Shown here: positions 33,535 to 44,074 of the stretch, in pieces | How the letters are laid out: every line of letters starts with the position of its first letter | How positions within the stretch are numbered: the first letter of the stretch is position 1 | Assembly (NCBI GenBank): GCA_947359465.1 | Contig: CANAIC010000151.1 | Location: 62,001 to 126,000, forward strand | DNA length: 64,000 nucleotides | Reading direction: 5' to 3' | DNA from: Metellina segmentata | Lineage: Eukaryota; Arthropoda; Arachnida; Araneae; Tetragnathidae | Position numbers and translations under genes: made by a program | Notes under the pieces: generated by a model | Seen by the model: only the letters and a program-made list of their open reading frames with translations | Database searches by the model: none | Told to the model about the DNA's origin: nothing

Positions 33535-34272
33535 ATGAGTACCCGAATGAGTAATAAATTGTCAACTTCTTATGGGATCGTGGTAAGGACATCTTGTAAC
33601 AACGTTATTATTTTGCGTCGAAAAGTTCCTTATTGCGTCCAAAATTATTATTTTTACCTGAATCAGAAGAAAGATAAGATACAACCACCTGTTAATTTTA
33701 CAGCTATCCAGGATCAATTTGAAAACGAATGGTTGCCTCGACTGAATCGATATGAATTATTGGATTACAAACGGTTTTTGAATGGACAGACTTTTGAAGA
33801 TTTATACGATTTTCCGCATGGTCAATTGCAACGGTTATCCAAACGACACAATTCTATTTTCACGTTGTTTTATACAGCTTATCGAGAATTTCAAGAAGAA
33901 TCTGGATTTCATTTTACGTTTACTAAAAAGGACATTGAGAGATATCCATTAATAAAATTGAAATTTAAGGGTTGTGATGGATTCAAGTACAATCAATATT
34001 ATTTTTTGGTAAACAATGTCAAAGGATTACGACGTCACTTGTACTTTACCTCTTTTAACGATTCCTCTACTTTACGAAATCAAATCAGTTCATGGAAAGA
34101 TGATTGTTTAATATATTATGGCCAAATGATGCATGCGGACAAGGCATACAAACTATTATTGCATCAGCAAATAATTAAAAAGGATATGAAACATTTGCTG
34201 TGTTTACGTACAGATAAATTATACTGGATACTCTCATCGGACGAAGAAAACGTTGATGAAAACACTAATTGA
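33535..34272 (+). CDS. Nudix hydrolase, possibly mRNA-decapping type
   Basis: 245 residues, ATG at 33535. SYGIVVR and VIILRRKVPY near the N-terminus fit the first strands of D9/D10-like Nudix proteins. The Nudix box is present as FPHGQL, a spacer of about 20 residues, then REFQEESGF (R117, E118, E121, E122), matching the RE-U-x-EE-x-GU core that binds the metal. The spacer between the Gly and RE parts is longer than the usual box, as in some viral decapping enzymes. It may remove caps from host or viral mRNA, or hydrolyse nucleotides; sequence alone does not decide. Confidence 0.8.
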   Translation: MSTRMSNKLSTSYGIVVRTSCNNVIILRRKVPYCVQNYYFYLNQKKDKIQPPVNFTAIQDQFENEWLPRLNRYELLDYKRFLNGQTFEDLYDFPHGQLQRLSKRHNSIFTLFYTAYREFQEESGFHFTFTKKDIERYPLIKLKFKGCDGFKYNQYYFLVNNVKGLRRHLYFTSFNDSSTLRNQISSWKDDCLIYYGQMMHADKAYKLLLHQQIIKKDMKHLLCLRTDKLYWILSSDEENVDENTN

Positions 34273-34324
34273 TATAGGCGATTGTAAGTACTACAGAAAA
34301 TGTTACAAATTGATTCTATTAGAG

Positions 34325-34439
<115 letters not shown>

Positions 34440-34482
34440 CTTAACTATAGGAGATTGAGAAACATTCTCTGTACGCGACATC

Positions 34483-34992
34483 ATGTTTGATTTGCAACGC
34501 CATCGAGACGTGATTGTGGATCACTACTTTCGAGTATTCCGACATTATAACAACCGGGACCAACTCGAGTGTTTCATAGGCCGCTGGATCGATTTACTTT
34601 TCCTGTATTCCTCCAAAAAACAATTTGTTTCGTTCGATCCACCCATACCTATTCTACATCGTCTCATTCCCCATGCTATAGGGGTGCTTGTGGTGCAATT
34701 TCCAAACACGACTGTTCCTCCCAACTTAAAAGGCATTAGTATATTACCTTTGTACCCATTTAAGATACAATACAACTATAACATTGAAAGCAGTCAGGAT
34801 GGATTGGAAATGTTGTTCGCGTATCTCAAACTTACAGGCATTCAACGCGTTGGATTTTATAAAGTGGCTTATGCATATCACAAGATTATTCCAGAGCTGC
34901 AAACGGAATATCCCAATTTGGAAATTTATGGATCCAATTCTTTTACAAGTTTTCGTCGAGTCTGTGAACGGGACGTTATAAAGTTGAAGTAA
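34483..34992 (+). CDS. Unrecognised protein, 169 residues
   Basis: ATG at 34483. Mixed alpha/beta composition, basic, no membrane segment. Its 3' end overlaps the end of the minus-strand gene at 34976 by 17 bp. No domain recognised. Confidence 0.75.
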   Translation: MFDLQRHRDVIVDHYFRVFRHYNNRDQLECFIGRWIDLLFLYSSKKQFVSFDPPIPILHRLIPHAIGVLVVQFPNTTVPPNLKGISILPLYPFKIQYNYNIESSQDGLEMLFAYLKLTGIQRVGFYKVAYAYHKIIPELQTEYPNLEIYGSNSFTSFRRVCERDVIKLK

Positions 34993-35338
34993 CATGATTT
35001 AAAATATCAATCACGTTGCTGATTGCGGGAGGATAGGAAACGACAGTAGGTGACTCTTTGACCCAATCGAGTAAGTAACGATAGTGTAATATCTGGTGTT
35101 CCCTATGTGTATCCAAACGAATGGCTGGAATGTAGGTTTCCAAAGATTCTGTATTCACGTAGAAGAATAAAATATTATTTTGCACCAAGACGTACCAGTC
35201 TTTTGGAAAAATACGAATCAGTCTAAATTGATTCCATGTCCATATAATTACATAGTGATTATGACTGGGTCGACCTGGTACCGGTTCCAAATTGAATAAC
35301 AATAATAAAAGACAAAGAATGATAAAAAATAAGTACAT
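34976..35338 (-). CDS. Small membrane-anchored protein, 120 residues
   Basis: I use the ATG at 35338, from which an uncharged Leu-rich segment (MYLFFIILCLLLLLF) follows at once; an ATG at 35368 would add ten basic residues. It is a signal anchor or signal peptide. The remaining 100 residues form a small soluble part rich in aromatic residues, without a Cys pair. It overlaps the divergent gene at 35319 at its 5' end and the gene at 34483 at its 3' end. A virion envelope role is possible. Confidence 0.7.
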   Translation of the reverse strand: MYLFFIILCLLLLLFNLEPVPGRPSHNHYVIIWTWNQFRLIRIFPKDWYVLVQNNILFFYVNTESLETYIPAIRLDTHREHQILHYRYLLDWVKESPTVVSYPPAISNVIDILNHVTSTL

Positions 35339-36221
35339 TTCTTTAATTTTACTTTTACTTTTGATCATCACCGTGATGAATTTGTTTTACAAACCGTGGA
35401 TTTATGATATCCAATCGGTTTTGCCATCATTGTTTGGAGGTCAATGGGGATCTAACATTACAATGTCCACGTGTTCCCTGTATGGATTTAAATGCCCGAC
35501 CGATGAAGTATGCGATTGTGCAAACATGTGTGTGAATGGAGATTTTTTACCTTTTCGTGTGATGCCCAATGAACAATTTTTTTTAATGGATAAGCAATTA
35601 GCACCTGGAACCTATTGTATACCCAAGGGAATTGAAAATTGTAATCAAAAAACTTCATTTAATGTATTTTCGTCGACGGGATGGAAATGTATTCCTAAAA
35701 ATACGTCCTTGTTTAACGACCACGTTCAGGTGGCTTGTTCCAATGAAGAGGCTCAGGATAATACTCAAAATGTATTGTGGGATTATTTGCTAGATAAACC
35801 CGCAATGGATATTGAAAATCCGTACGAAACTCTAGCAGATGGAAAAACTTTAAGATATCAATGTAAATGTAATTCGTTAGATATACGTAATAAACCTCTT
35901 GTACACACATTGCCATTTGTGTGTTCAGTGGATTATTGTATTAAGGATATTATGAATCCTTTGCCTATGATGGGCTTTAGAAATTCTAAATGTGAATGCG
36001 CGGTGTATTTACATCAAGATGCCACAGATGAAACATCACCTTGTGTTATAGAACTTCCACGTATAGAAAATGACCAATTTATCGGACGGGTGGATTGCTT
36101 GACTAATTTGTCATGGAAAATAAGTCCCATTTTCTGCCCTCAAGATGAAGGTGCTTTGAGTTTTACCACACCCGTCGCAGGTGGATCAGATGGTAAAACC
36201 TATATAGAAACGCACAAGTAA
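35319..36221 (+). CDS. Cys-rich membrane protein, envelope or entry-protein-like
   Basis: 300 residues from the ATG at 35319. After a short basic start, residues 8-27 form a Leu/Ile membrane anchor. The remainder is a predicted lumenal or virion-surface domain with about 20 Cys residues, including C-x-C pairs (CDCANMC, CKCN, CECAVY) and N-glycosylation sequons. A single N-terminal anchor plus a Cys-rich ectodomain is the layout of the per os infectivity factors of insect viruses and of several poxvirus entry proteins. I cannot place it in a specific family. The stop is 20 bp before an A(n)T(n) tract. Confidence 0.75.
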   Translation: MIKNKYISLILLLLLIITVMNLFYKPWIYDIQSVLPSLFGGQWGSNITMSTCSLYGFKCPTDEVCDCANMCVNGDFLPFRVMPNEQFFLMDKQLAPGTYCIPKGIENCNQKTSFNVFSSTGWKCIPKNTSLFNDHVQVACSNEEAQDNTQNVLWDYLLDKPAMDIENPYETLADGKTLRYQCKCNSLDIRNKPLVHTLPFVCSVDYCIKDIMNPLPMMGFRNSKCECAVYLHQDATDETSPCVIELPRIENDQFIGRVDCLTNLSWKISPIFCPQDEGALSFTTPVAGGSDGKTYIETHK

Positions 36222-36239
36222 ATGAAAAGATTATATGTG

Positions 36240-36340
<101 letters not shown>

Positions 36341-36392
36341 TGCTATATTATATTGGCTTAAAACAGTTTCTCTGCATAGAGATACAAGTGTT

Positions 36393-38216
36393 ATGGCTCA
36401 ATACTTGCATAAAGTAAATACTATACAAGAAGCTCCTGCATCTAATGTCTGTCTGCTTTACAATCTAAAAGGTGGTATTTGGTATTTAATGCGACAAGAT
36501 TACAATTCATTTGCTCATTATTGGTGTAGACAACACCGATTTGGGCACATTACTATGGATTTGGCATCTGCTGAATGTCATTCCATTCTTTTAGATTTAG
36601 ATTTTGTTGCCAAGGAAGAGAGTACTAATCCACCCTATCAATCCATTTTTCCTTTGATCAATTCCACTCTCAAGATGATGTTTTTAGCTCATGTAAAACA
36701 TTTCACCTACATTATTGCTGCGCGACATGGAGGTCAAGGGCTTCACATTCACTTGCCTGAATTTGTGATTGGGCATGATGATTATATTCTGTTGTGTCAA
36801 CAGTTGAGTGTCCTCTTACGACACAAGGTCGAAGATAAAGGCCATTATACTTTGGACACTTTACAAAATATGATGCTAGCAGGCGCTGGAAAGCCTCACA
36901 AGACAGCTTACCGGGCCATGCAGATGATTTATGTAGACGAAAGGGATACATTTTCCATTGATTTCCGAGGCGATCTTTTAAAATATGAATTTATCCGAGT
37001 CAAAAAATCTTTTAAACGTCTCAAAATGAATATTGATTCCTATTTCCGGAAATTTTTGTTTTTGGAGGAACAACAAGCCTACCAACACTTGTTGGGTTTT
37101 ATGATGCCCATCCCTACACCGTTTCAACCCTTGTATAAACTGTCTTTTGCGACCATGATTGGTAACACGCCCAATGAATCCCCCGATTATAGCGATGTAG
37201 CCACGTTTACCTACAAACGAAATGCCGATGTGGGATTCATTTGCAAAGGCAAACACTTATTGTTTAACGGGTCCCATTTCTTGAAAGCGTTGAATTATTT
37301 ACGGTTCAATACCTTTTTCATGTCGAGTTTTGAAACGAATAATCCAGCTCTGAAAACATGGTACAAACGAGCAATTCCTTGTATTCCTTCCACTACCAAT
37401 GTCATGTTCGATTCCATCAACCACGGACTGAGAGAAAACAATTCCAAATTCTTGGAAGACGCGAATCCTATTAAAACCATTTTGGAATATAATCAAGGGT
37501 ATTACTTTTTACCCACTTTTTATACCCTATGTAAATACTTGGAAATTTCATCCGCCGACCTGGTGATGCACTTGAGGTCGGTTTTGGACAAGGAATTTAC
37601 TCATTTGCTCGATCGGATGGAGCGCGTGGATCCAGCCCACACACAAGTGATCATGAAAGATTTTACGCTTCAAACCATCTACTTTTGTGGGAATAATTTA
37701 TGTCGCAGGTACGATCGCTACCGAGATAAACTGAAACAAATCGTGCAAGACTCGAAACGGGCCATTTTAAGTGTGACCACCTCCGTCCAACTGGCTGAAC
37801 TGATCCGGACGCTTCAAGAAAGTCACTTTCCCATTCAAGTGTTACGCTTAACCAATTCCGTTCGGAAAGCGTCCACGTTTATTTGGAATTGTTTAACCGA
37901 AACGTGGCAGGAAATTCAAGTGGATCGGGAAAAGGAATCCCATTTGAGTAATTTGTGGAATGCCATTTACACCTGGTTAGAGGAATATCGAAAATCGGGC
38001 AATTACGGTGGGCCCGAAGAGGAGATTTTGCATAAATTCAATATTAATAACGTCATATCCACCATTACCAGTGACACGACTATGGAACGAAAAATGATTC
38101 AAATGGATAATCATAAATGGTTTATTCGAACCAAAGACGGATTATTAGACATTTTAACGGGTCATATTGGTGGACCCGTACCGGAATTGTTTTTATCGGA
38201 TCGGAAGGATTATTAG
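36393..38216 (+). CDS. D5-type primase-helicase, N-terminal part (broken gene)
   Basis: The first ATG after the tract is at 36393, and 607 codons are open. The N-terminal 220 residues resemble an archaeo-eukaryotic primase domain: LLDLDF with D68-x-D70 as metal ligands, and GQGLHIHLPE as the later His motif. The middle part fits the linker before the helicase. The frame ends at 38216 just after a 68-bp tandem duplication, and the gene continues in another frame from 38207. Either the product is truncated, or the duplication is an assembly error and one protein of over 1,000 residues exists. D5-type proteins unwind and prime viral DNA. Confidence 0.85.
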   Translation: MAQYLHKVNTIQEAPASNVCLLYNLKGGIWYLMRQDYNSFAHYWCRQHRFGHITMDLASAECHSILLDLDFVAKEESTNPPYQSIFPLINSTLKMMFLAHVKHFTYIIAARHGGQGLHIHLPEFVIGHDDYILLCQQLSVLLRHKVEDKGHYTLDTLQNMMLAGAGKPHKTAYRAMQMIYVDERDTFSIDFRGDLLKYEFIRVKKSFKRLKMNIDSYFRKFLFLEEQQAYQHLLGFMMPIPTPFQPLYKLSFATMIGNTPNESPDYSDVATFTYKRNADVGFICKGKHLLFNGSHFLKALNYLRFNTFFMSSFETNNPALKTWYKRAIPCIPSTTNVMFDSINHGLRENNSKFLEDANPIKTILEYNQGYYFLPTFYTLCKYLEISSADLVMHLRSVLDKEFTHLLDRMERVDPAHTQVIMKDFTLQTIYFCGNNLCRRYDRYRDKLKQIVQDSKRAILSVTTSVQLAELIRTLQESHFPIQVLRLTNSVRKASTFIWNCLTETWQEIQVDREKESHLSNLWNAIYTWLEEYRKSGNYGGPEEEILHKFNINNVISTITSDTTMERKMIQMDNHKWFIRTKDGLLDILTGHIGGPVPELFLSDRKDY

Positions 38217-38274
38217 ACATTTTAACGGGTCATATTGGTGGACCCGTACCGGAATTGTTTTTATCGGATCGGAA
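38139..38274. repeat. 68-bp tandem duplication inside the primase-helicase gene
   Basis: 38139-38206 is repeated exactly at 38207-38274. Since 68 is not a multiple of three, it shifts the frame. Confidence 0.95.
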
Positions 38275-39598
38275 ATTGGGCATCGATGTCAGTCGGATTG
38301 ATTTGATGAAGCTTTATAATCATTCGCCCGAGCTCGAGAATTTGTACGAATTATTAACCCAAAAATCTTTTTTCATCCAGTATTTAAAAGCCTTATTTAC
38401 AGATCGGACCGATGATTTATTTGACACGTTACATGAAATCATTCAAGAACACTTGCCCGATTTAGTCCAGAATCCTTATGCCATTTCCATGCTGCATTTC
38501 TACGTTCACCTGTGCAAATATACGGGGTTTGAACATGATTTGTTCATGTACATGTGTGATATTTTGGCGAGCATTTTTATTGCCACCAATTACGAACGCA
38601 AATTTTTTGTATGCAAAGGGGAAACTTCAAACGGTAAGAGTAAATTATTTGAAATTTTAGGACGTGTGTTTGGAGGATACTATCATTGTATTCAATCGGA
38701 CAACTTGAAACCCGGTAATTCCAGTATGACTGCCAGTCCCGATTTGGCATCCACGCTGTTCAACTGCCGGATCGTTACCACAGAAGAACTGGAAGGAAAA
38801 TTGAATGAAAATCGCGTGAAACAAATTACGGGTAATTCGTGTGTCGTGTTTCGCAACATGTATGAAGCGAGTCAAGGTGGCATACCCACTGCCAAATTGT
38901 TTACCACCACCAACAACTTACCCGATTGTAGGGCCACGGAAGCCTTTCAAGATCGAGTGATTGCCATCCCATTTGTGTCCCGGTTCGTGAATAAGGCGCC
39001 TCTCACCACATCGGAACAAGTGCGCCAGAACCGCTACCCTAAGGACGAATACGTAATTGAAAACTCGTGCATGGGATGCTTTTTAATATTAATCTTTCAT
39101 TTAAAAAAATGTATGGATAGCAAGGATGGGTTGTTGCATTATCGAGAGGAGCCTGAAAGTGTCAAAGAATACACAAAGAATTATTTGTTAAACACAGACG
39201 TTTACAATCAATTCAAGACACATATGGATGTGCAATTGAACTTGGACGGTATCACGACCATGACAGATCTCCGTTCAGCCGCGCGTCAATTTTTGAAAAC
39301 GACCAAAAATAATACGACGCCTGAAACGGATTTAATTTTAAAATTTGAGGAAGAGTTTAACGCGTATCGACGGTCCGATTTGCAATTGGGAGCGATCCGT
39401 TACGACAGTATTTTGGACCAAGTGTCGACACCCTTACAATTTGAAAATTGCAGCTTACAGGAGGAATCCGGTCTGAAACGACCCTTGTCCGAAAGCAATG
39501 AAAAGCGAAAGAAGCTAAAACCAGCTTCTGAAACAACAGTGGTTTATTACGAAAATATAGTGATACGGAATTTGCGGCGAACGATCAATGAAAATTAA
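38207..39598 (+). CDS. D5-type SF3 helicase, C-terminal part (broken gene)
   Basis: The continuation of the preceding gene in the next frame; 463 codons. It holds the complete SF3 helicase core: Walker A GETSNGKSK (codons near 38621-38644), Walker B IVTTEEL, a conserved LNENRVKQITG segment, and sensor KLFTTTNNLP. The family acts as a hexameric ATP-driven helicase. No ATG in the right context opens this part alone; upstream in-frame ATGs at 38117 would add residues coded by another frame of the duplicated stretch. The gene is followed after 5 bp by 39604. Confidence 0.9.
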   Translation, partial: GLLDILTGHIGGPVPELFLSDRKLGIDVSRIDLMKLYNHSPELENLYELLTQKSFFIQYLKALFTDRTDDLFDTLHEIIQEHLPDLVQNPYAISMLHFYVHLCKYTGFEHDLFMYMCDILASIFIATNYERKFFVCKGETSNGKSKLFEILGRVFGGYYHCIQSDNLKPGNSSMTASPDLASTLFNCRIVTTEELEGKLNENRVKQITGNSCVVFRNMYEASQGGIPTAKLFTTTNNLPDCRATEAFQDRVIAIPFVSRFVNKAPLTTSEQVRQNRYPKDEYVIENSCMGCFLILIFHLKKCMDSKDGLLHYREEPESVKEYTKNYLLNTDVYNQFKTHMDVQLNLDGITTMTDLRSAARQFLKTTKNNTTPETDLILKFEEEFNAYRRSDLQLGAIRYDSILDQVSTPLQFENCSLQEESGLKRPLSESNEKRKKLKPASETTVVYYENIVIRNLRRTINEN

Positions 39599-39603
39599 AG
39601 AGC

Positions 39604-40127
39604 ATGGCTTGCCCACTTTCCAAGGATTATTATGATCTGAAAGAATTAAAAAGCCAAAACAATCGGATCGATAGGCTGGTGGATTTCGTCGCGGTACCGA
39701 ATGAATATCGATTAAAAGTATTCAAATCCAAAAATAAAATATTGGATGGTTTTTATAACGTGACCAAAGAGTTGGTACGGGAATTTAAAAATGAAGCCAT
39801 TGCACATTTGAAACAAATTATGGGTAACCGCAAGGAATATGCCTACTTGTTCAATATAATTGATGATAAAGATCCGTTATCACATGCAGTTTACATTAAA
39901 TACGAAGATTTCCCGCTAATGGAAGGTAATGTAGTACCTGAAATTCGTCATATTGCAGGTGAATTTGCACCAAAAGATACCGATTATTACGATGCTGCAT
40001 GTTTATACTTGCTAATATTTTATGCTCTATTGGTGAATAGGCAAGCTAACTGGATAACGATAGATTATATAACAAATTGTAATATGGACCATCAATATGG
40101 AATTCATGTAGACTGGACAAAAGTAAA

Positions 40128-40134
<7 letters not shown>
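39604..40134 (+). CDS. Family G protein, 176 residues
   Basis: ATG at 39604, 5 bp after the primase-helicase stop, so it is likely expressed from the same transcript or a promoter within it. Paralogue of 58944: both have a KEYAYLF or KYGYLYH segment, a YYDAACLYLLIFYALLVN-type hydrophobic helix and NWITIDYI near the C-terminus. No known domain. Stop merges with the A tract. Confidence 0.75.

Positions 40135-40209
<75 letters not shown>
40133..40209. repeat. A(n)T(n) tract
   Basis: A33T44. Confidence 0.95.
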
Positions 40210-40228
40210 CTTCCTTTCTTTAAAAACA
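40210..40228 (+). promoter_or_regulatory. TTCCT plus TATA-like promoter
   Basis: CTTCCTTTCTTTAAAAAC after the T half; gene ATG at 40271. Confidence 0.6.
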
Positions 40229-40270
40229 TGCCAGAGTAATGCAGGCTACACATTTCTTTTATCCCACATC

Positions 40271-40925
40271 ATGGATCACGTTCGGAATTTGAAGGAGAGT
40301 CTATTTGGAAGTAATGCATGTTGTTCCAGACATGAATTAAAAGAGGTTCAGAAAAAATTAACATATCTAATGGATTTAATATGTTATCAGATGAGAATGT
40401 CAGAAAGAATTATTAAAAATGAAAGAGGAGAATTTCACAAAGATACTTGCATATGGAGTGACGATAATGCTCAAGAGGGGCCTGATACCTGTGATTGTTT
40501 ATTTGAACACGATTATACCCACTTTTATAAACTGCAGTCTTGTAACGAGTTACCCATGGAACGTATCGCTATATTCCATAAAACTTCTGGAATAGCGGCA
40601 TTAGCATTGGAAATGCATGAAGGTCAAATTAAAAAATGTGCGGTCGTAACAGATAGTTCATGGTTTTGTATTGATGTAGAAAATAATCAATCGGATGATT
40701 GGAAAAAGCAGGTAGTTCGAGAATTAAAAATGCTACAGGTCCGAAACTTGATTGTAGTAGGACAAGTAGCTCGAGAAATATTTGATCCTTGGGCACGTTT
40801 TTATCACAATTTTATTTACTTGGGTCAAGAGTCCAGAAGGAATTGTTCTGTTTTAGAAAAAGCTGAGGAAGCCTGGAGAAGAGCAATTAAAGATGAACCA
40901 TGCTACCTTGGTCACAAGAAGACTA

Positions 40926-40930
<5 letters not shown>
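40271..40930 (+). CDS. Family C protein without dUTPase, 219 residues
   Basis: ATG at 40271. It matches residues 1-215 of the dUTPase fusion protein: E-x-LFG start, ERIIKNE, FHKDTC, CDCLFEHDYTHFYKL, ALALEMH, KKCAVVTDSSWFCIDVE, and a FDPW motif. The C-x2-C knuckle at the end is reduced (NCSVLEKAEEAW), so the metal site may be lost. It is the free-standing form of that domain. Stop merges with the A tract. Confidence 0.8.
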
Positions 40931-40996
<66 letters not shown>

Positions 40997-41002
40997 TATT
41001 AT

Positions 41003-41048
<46 letters not shown>
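40929..41048. repeat. A(n)T(n) tract with TATT spacer
   Basis: A65, TATTATTATTA, then T44. GTCCTTTCCTTGTTATATT follows. Confidence 0.95.
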
Positions 41049-41049
<1 letters not shown>

Positions 41050-41110
41050 TCCTTTCCTTGTTATATTTATTTAAACTTGCTGGAGCTTGAATAAACTCTG
41101 CATACTTGAA

Positions 41111-41604
41111 ATGGATGGTTTGTACTCTTCAACTAGTAGCCATGAATATACACTGTCTGATAATCCTACTCCTTCTTATCACATATGGAACCCAAATGTT
41201 CCTGAGAACGTGTTTCCCTTCGATAAACAAAATAGGTCTTTCTATTTCTATGAGTTTTTAGGAACATTGGACCATGAACCATTTCGTTCTCACGTTTTTA
41301 AAAAAGAAATGGGAATTATGAATCAATTGTCAGCAGAGATACGAAAACAATTTGTAATGAAAACGGAAATAAGTGACTGTAATTTGAAAGAACCATTTAA
41401 AGATGAAAATTCCTTTCAATGTGGTAAAGGTATTGCTCATAAATTGGTGAAAGCAGCATTTCGAAAAAGATTTGACTTGCAAAGCGGAGAGAGTATCTCT
41501 GAAAAGTTGATAAAATCAATAAGCATTCAACCACCCCGATTTGATGAAGATATGGAAATTGATAAAGATGTTACTGTTACAGAGATTGGAAGCGAGACAC
41601 AAGA

Positions 41605-41608
<4 letters not shown>
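41111..41608 (+). CDS. Unrecognised protein, 165 residues
   Basis: ATG at 41111 rather than the TTG at 41087. The N-terminal 50 residues are Ser/Pro/Tyr-rich, the middle is basic, and the C-terminus is acidic. No membrane segment or known motif. Stop merges with the A tract. Confidence 0.7.

Positions 41609-41686
<78 letters not shown>
41607..41686. repeat. A(n)T(n) tract
   Basis: A40T40. Confidence 0.95.
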
Positions 41687-41690
<4 letters not shown>

Positions 41691-41751
41691 AATTTACTAC
41701 ATAACTTGTAACTTGACAAGAAAACTTTATTATCAACTTTAATTCACAAAT

Positions 41752-42928
41752 ATGAATGAAGCATTGCAGCCCGTGAATAATGAAGCAGTGCAGCGTGAAG
41801 CATTGCAGCCCGTGAATAATGAAGCATTGCAGCCCGTGAATAATGAAGCATTGCAGCCCGTGAATAATGAAGCAGTGCAGCGTGAAGCATTGCAGCCCGT
41901 GAATAATGAAGCAGTGCAGCGTGAAGCATTGCAGCCCGTGAATAATGAAGCAGTGCAGCGTGAAGCATTGCAGCCCGTGAATAATGAAGCAGTGCAGCGT
42001 GAAGCATTGCAGCCCGTGAATAATGAAGCAGTGCAGCGTGAAGCATTGCAGCCCGTGAATAATGAAGCAGTGCAGCGTAAAGCATTGCAGCCCGTGAATA
42101 ATGAAGCAGTGCAGCGTAAAGCATTGCAGCCCGTGAATAATGAAGCAGTGCAGCGTAAAGCATTGCAATCAGTGAATCCTGAAATATTACTGTCAGTTCA
42201 ACATGAGAAATTGCAATACAAGGCAGAACCACCACTGCAGCATTCAATGCTTTATGATGCGGAGCATGAAGCAATGCATCACGAAACAGTTCAACAGTTA
42301 TTGACTCTTACTCTCTCATATGAGATTCAACGCATTACTAATCCCCACCTCACCTATGAGACAATGGTGATCCGGATTTTAAAACGTTTTGCTGAATACT
42401 TTCACGTTCCATGGGAAAATATTGCCGAAAGAATAGGACCTTGTTATTTAAATCCGTCGTTACATCATGATTTACTAACTCTTTGGAATGAACGCATCCA
42501 AACAGCTACACTAGAAGAACAGCACTGTGTTGAGCGTATCTTAGGTCGAGATTCAGTACGACCTACTGATTTAATTAAATTGGCGGGGTGTATGAATAAA
42601 TTTGCGAGTAATCGAGCAATATGTGAATGGTTTGCTATCGATGGATTTTGGGGAGAAGACGCTAAAAATTATGTAGATTTCTTTCGCTATGGACCTGAGG
42701 ATATACGCGGAAAGCATGTGAGAGCAGTTCGTCGCCTTTACCAGGAGGGAGTGGAAACACCCCAAGACATTAAGCAAGTGCTGGAAACGGTGTTTCAAAA
42801 GGGTGAGATCAGCAGCTATGGAGAGTTATATCTCAGTTGTATGGGTGAACAAATCCAAGAGGTGTCAGAATGGCGCATGGAGCCTCTTAACAAACCTAAA
42901 CGTAAACGACCCTTAGTTGAGAATAAAG

Positions 42929-42957
<29 letters not shown>
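41752..42957 (+). CDS. Family H protein with ALQPVNNE repeats, 401 residues
   Basis: ATG at 41752. The first 140 residues are a tandem repeat of ALQPVNNE alternating with AVQRE (39 bp together; about eleven ALQPVNNE copies), with almost identical DNA. From about residue 180 a globular domain follows, which matches 61989-62897: shared WFAIDGFWG, KNY, IRGKHVRAVRRLY. The C-terminus has a basic KPKRKRP that may be a nuclear signal. The repeat is absent from the paralogue, so it was added later. The end overlaps the family D gene at 42929 by 29 bp. Confidence 0.85.
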
Positions 42958-44073
<1,116 letters not shown>

Positions 44074-44074
44074 T

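Noticed and set aside
41605..42274. Minus-strand frames over the ALQPVNNE repeat
   Set aside because: Antisense shadows with no unique sequence; the + frame continues into a conserved domain.
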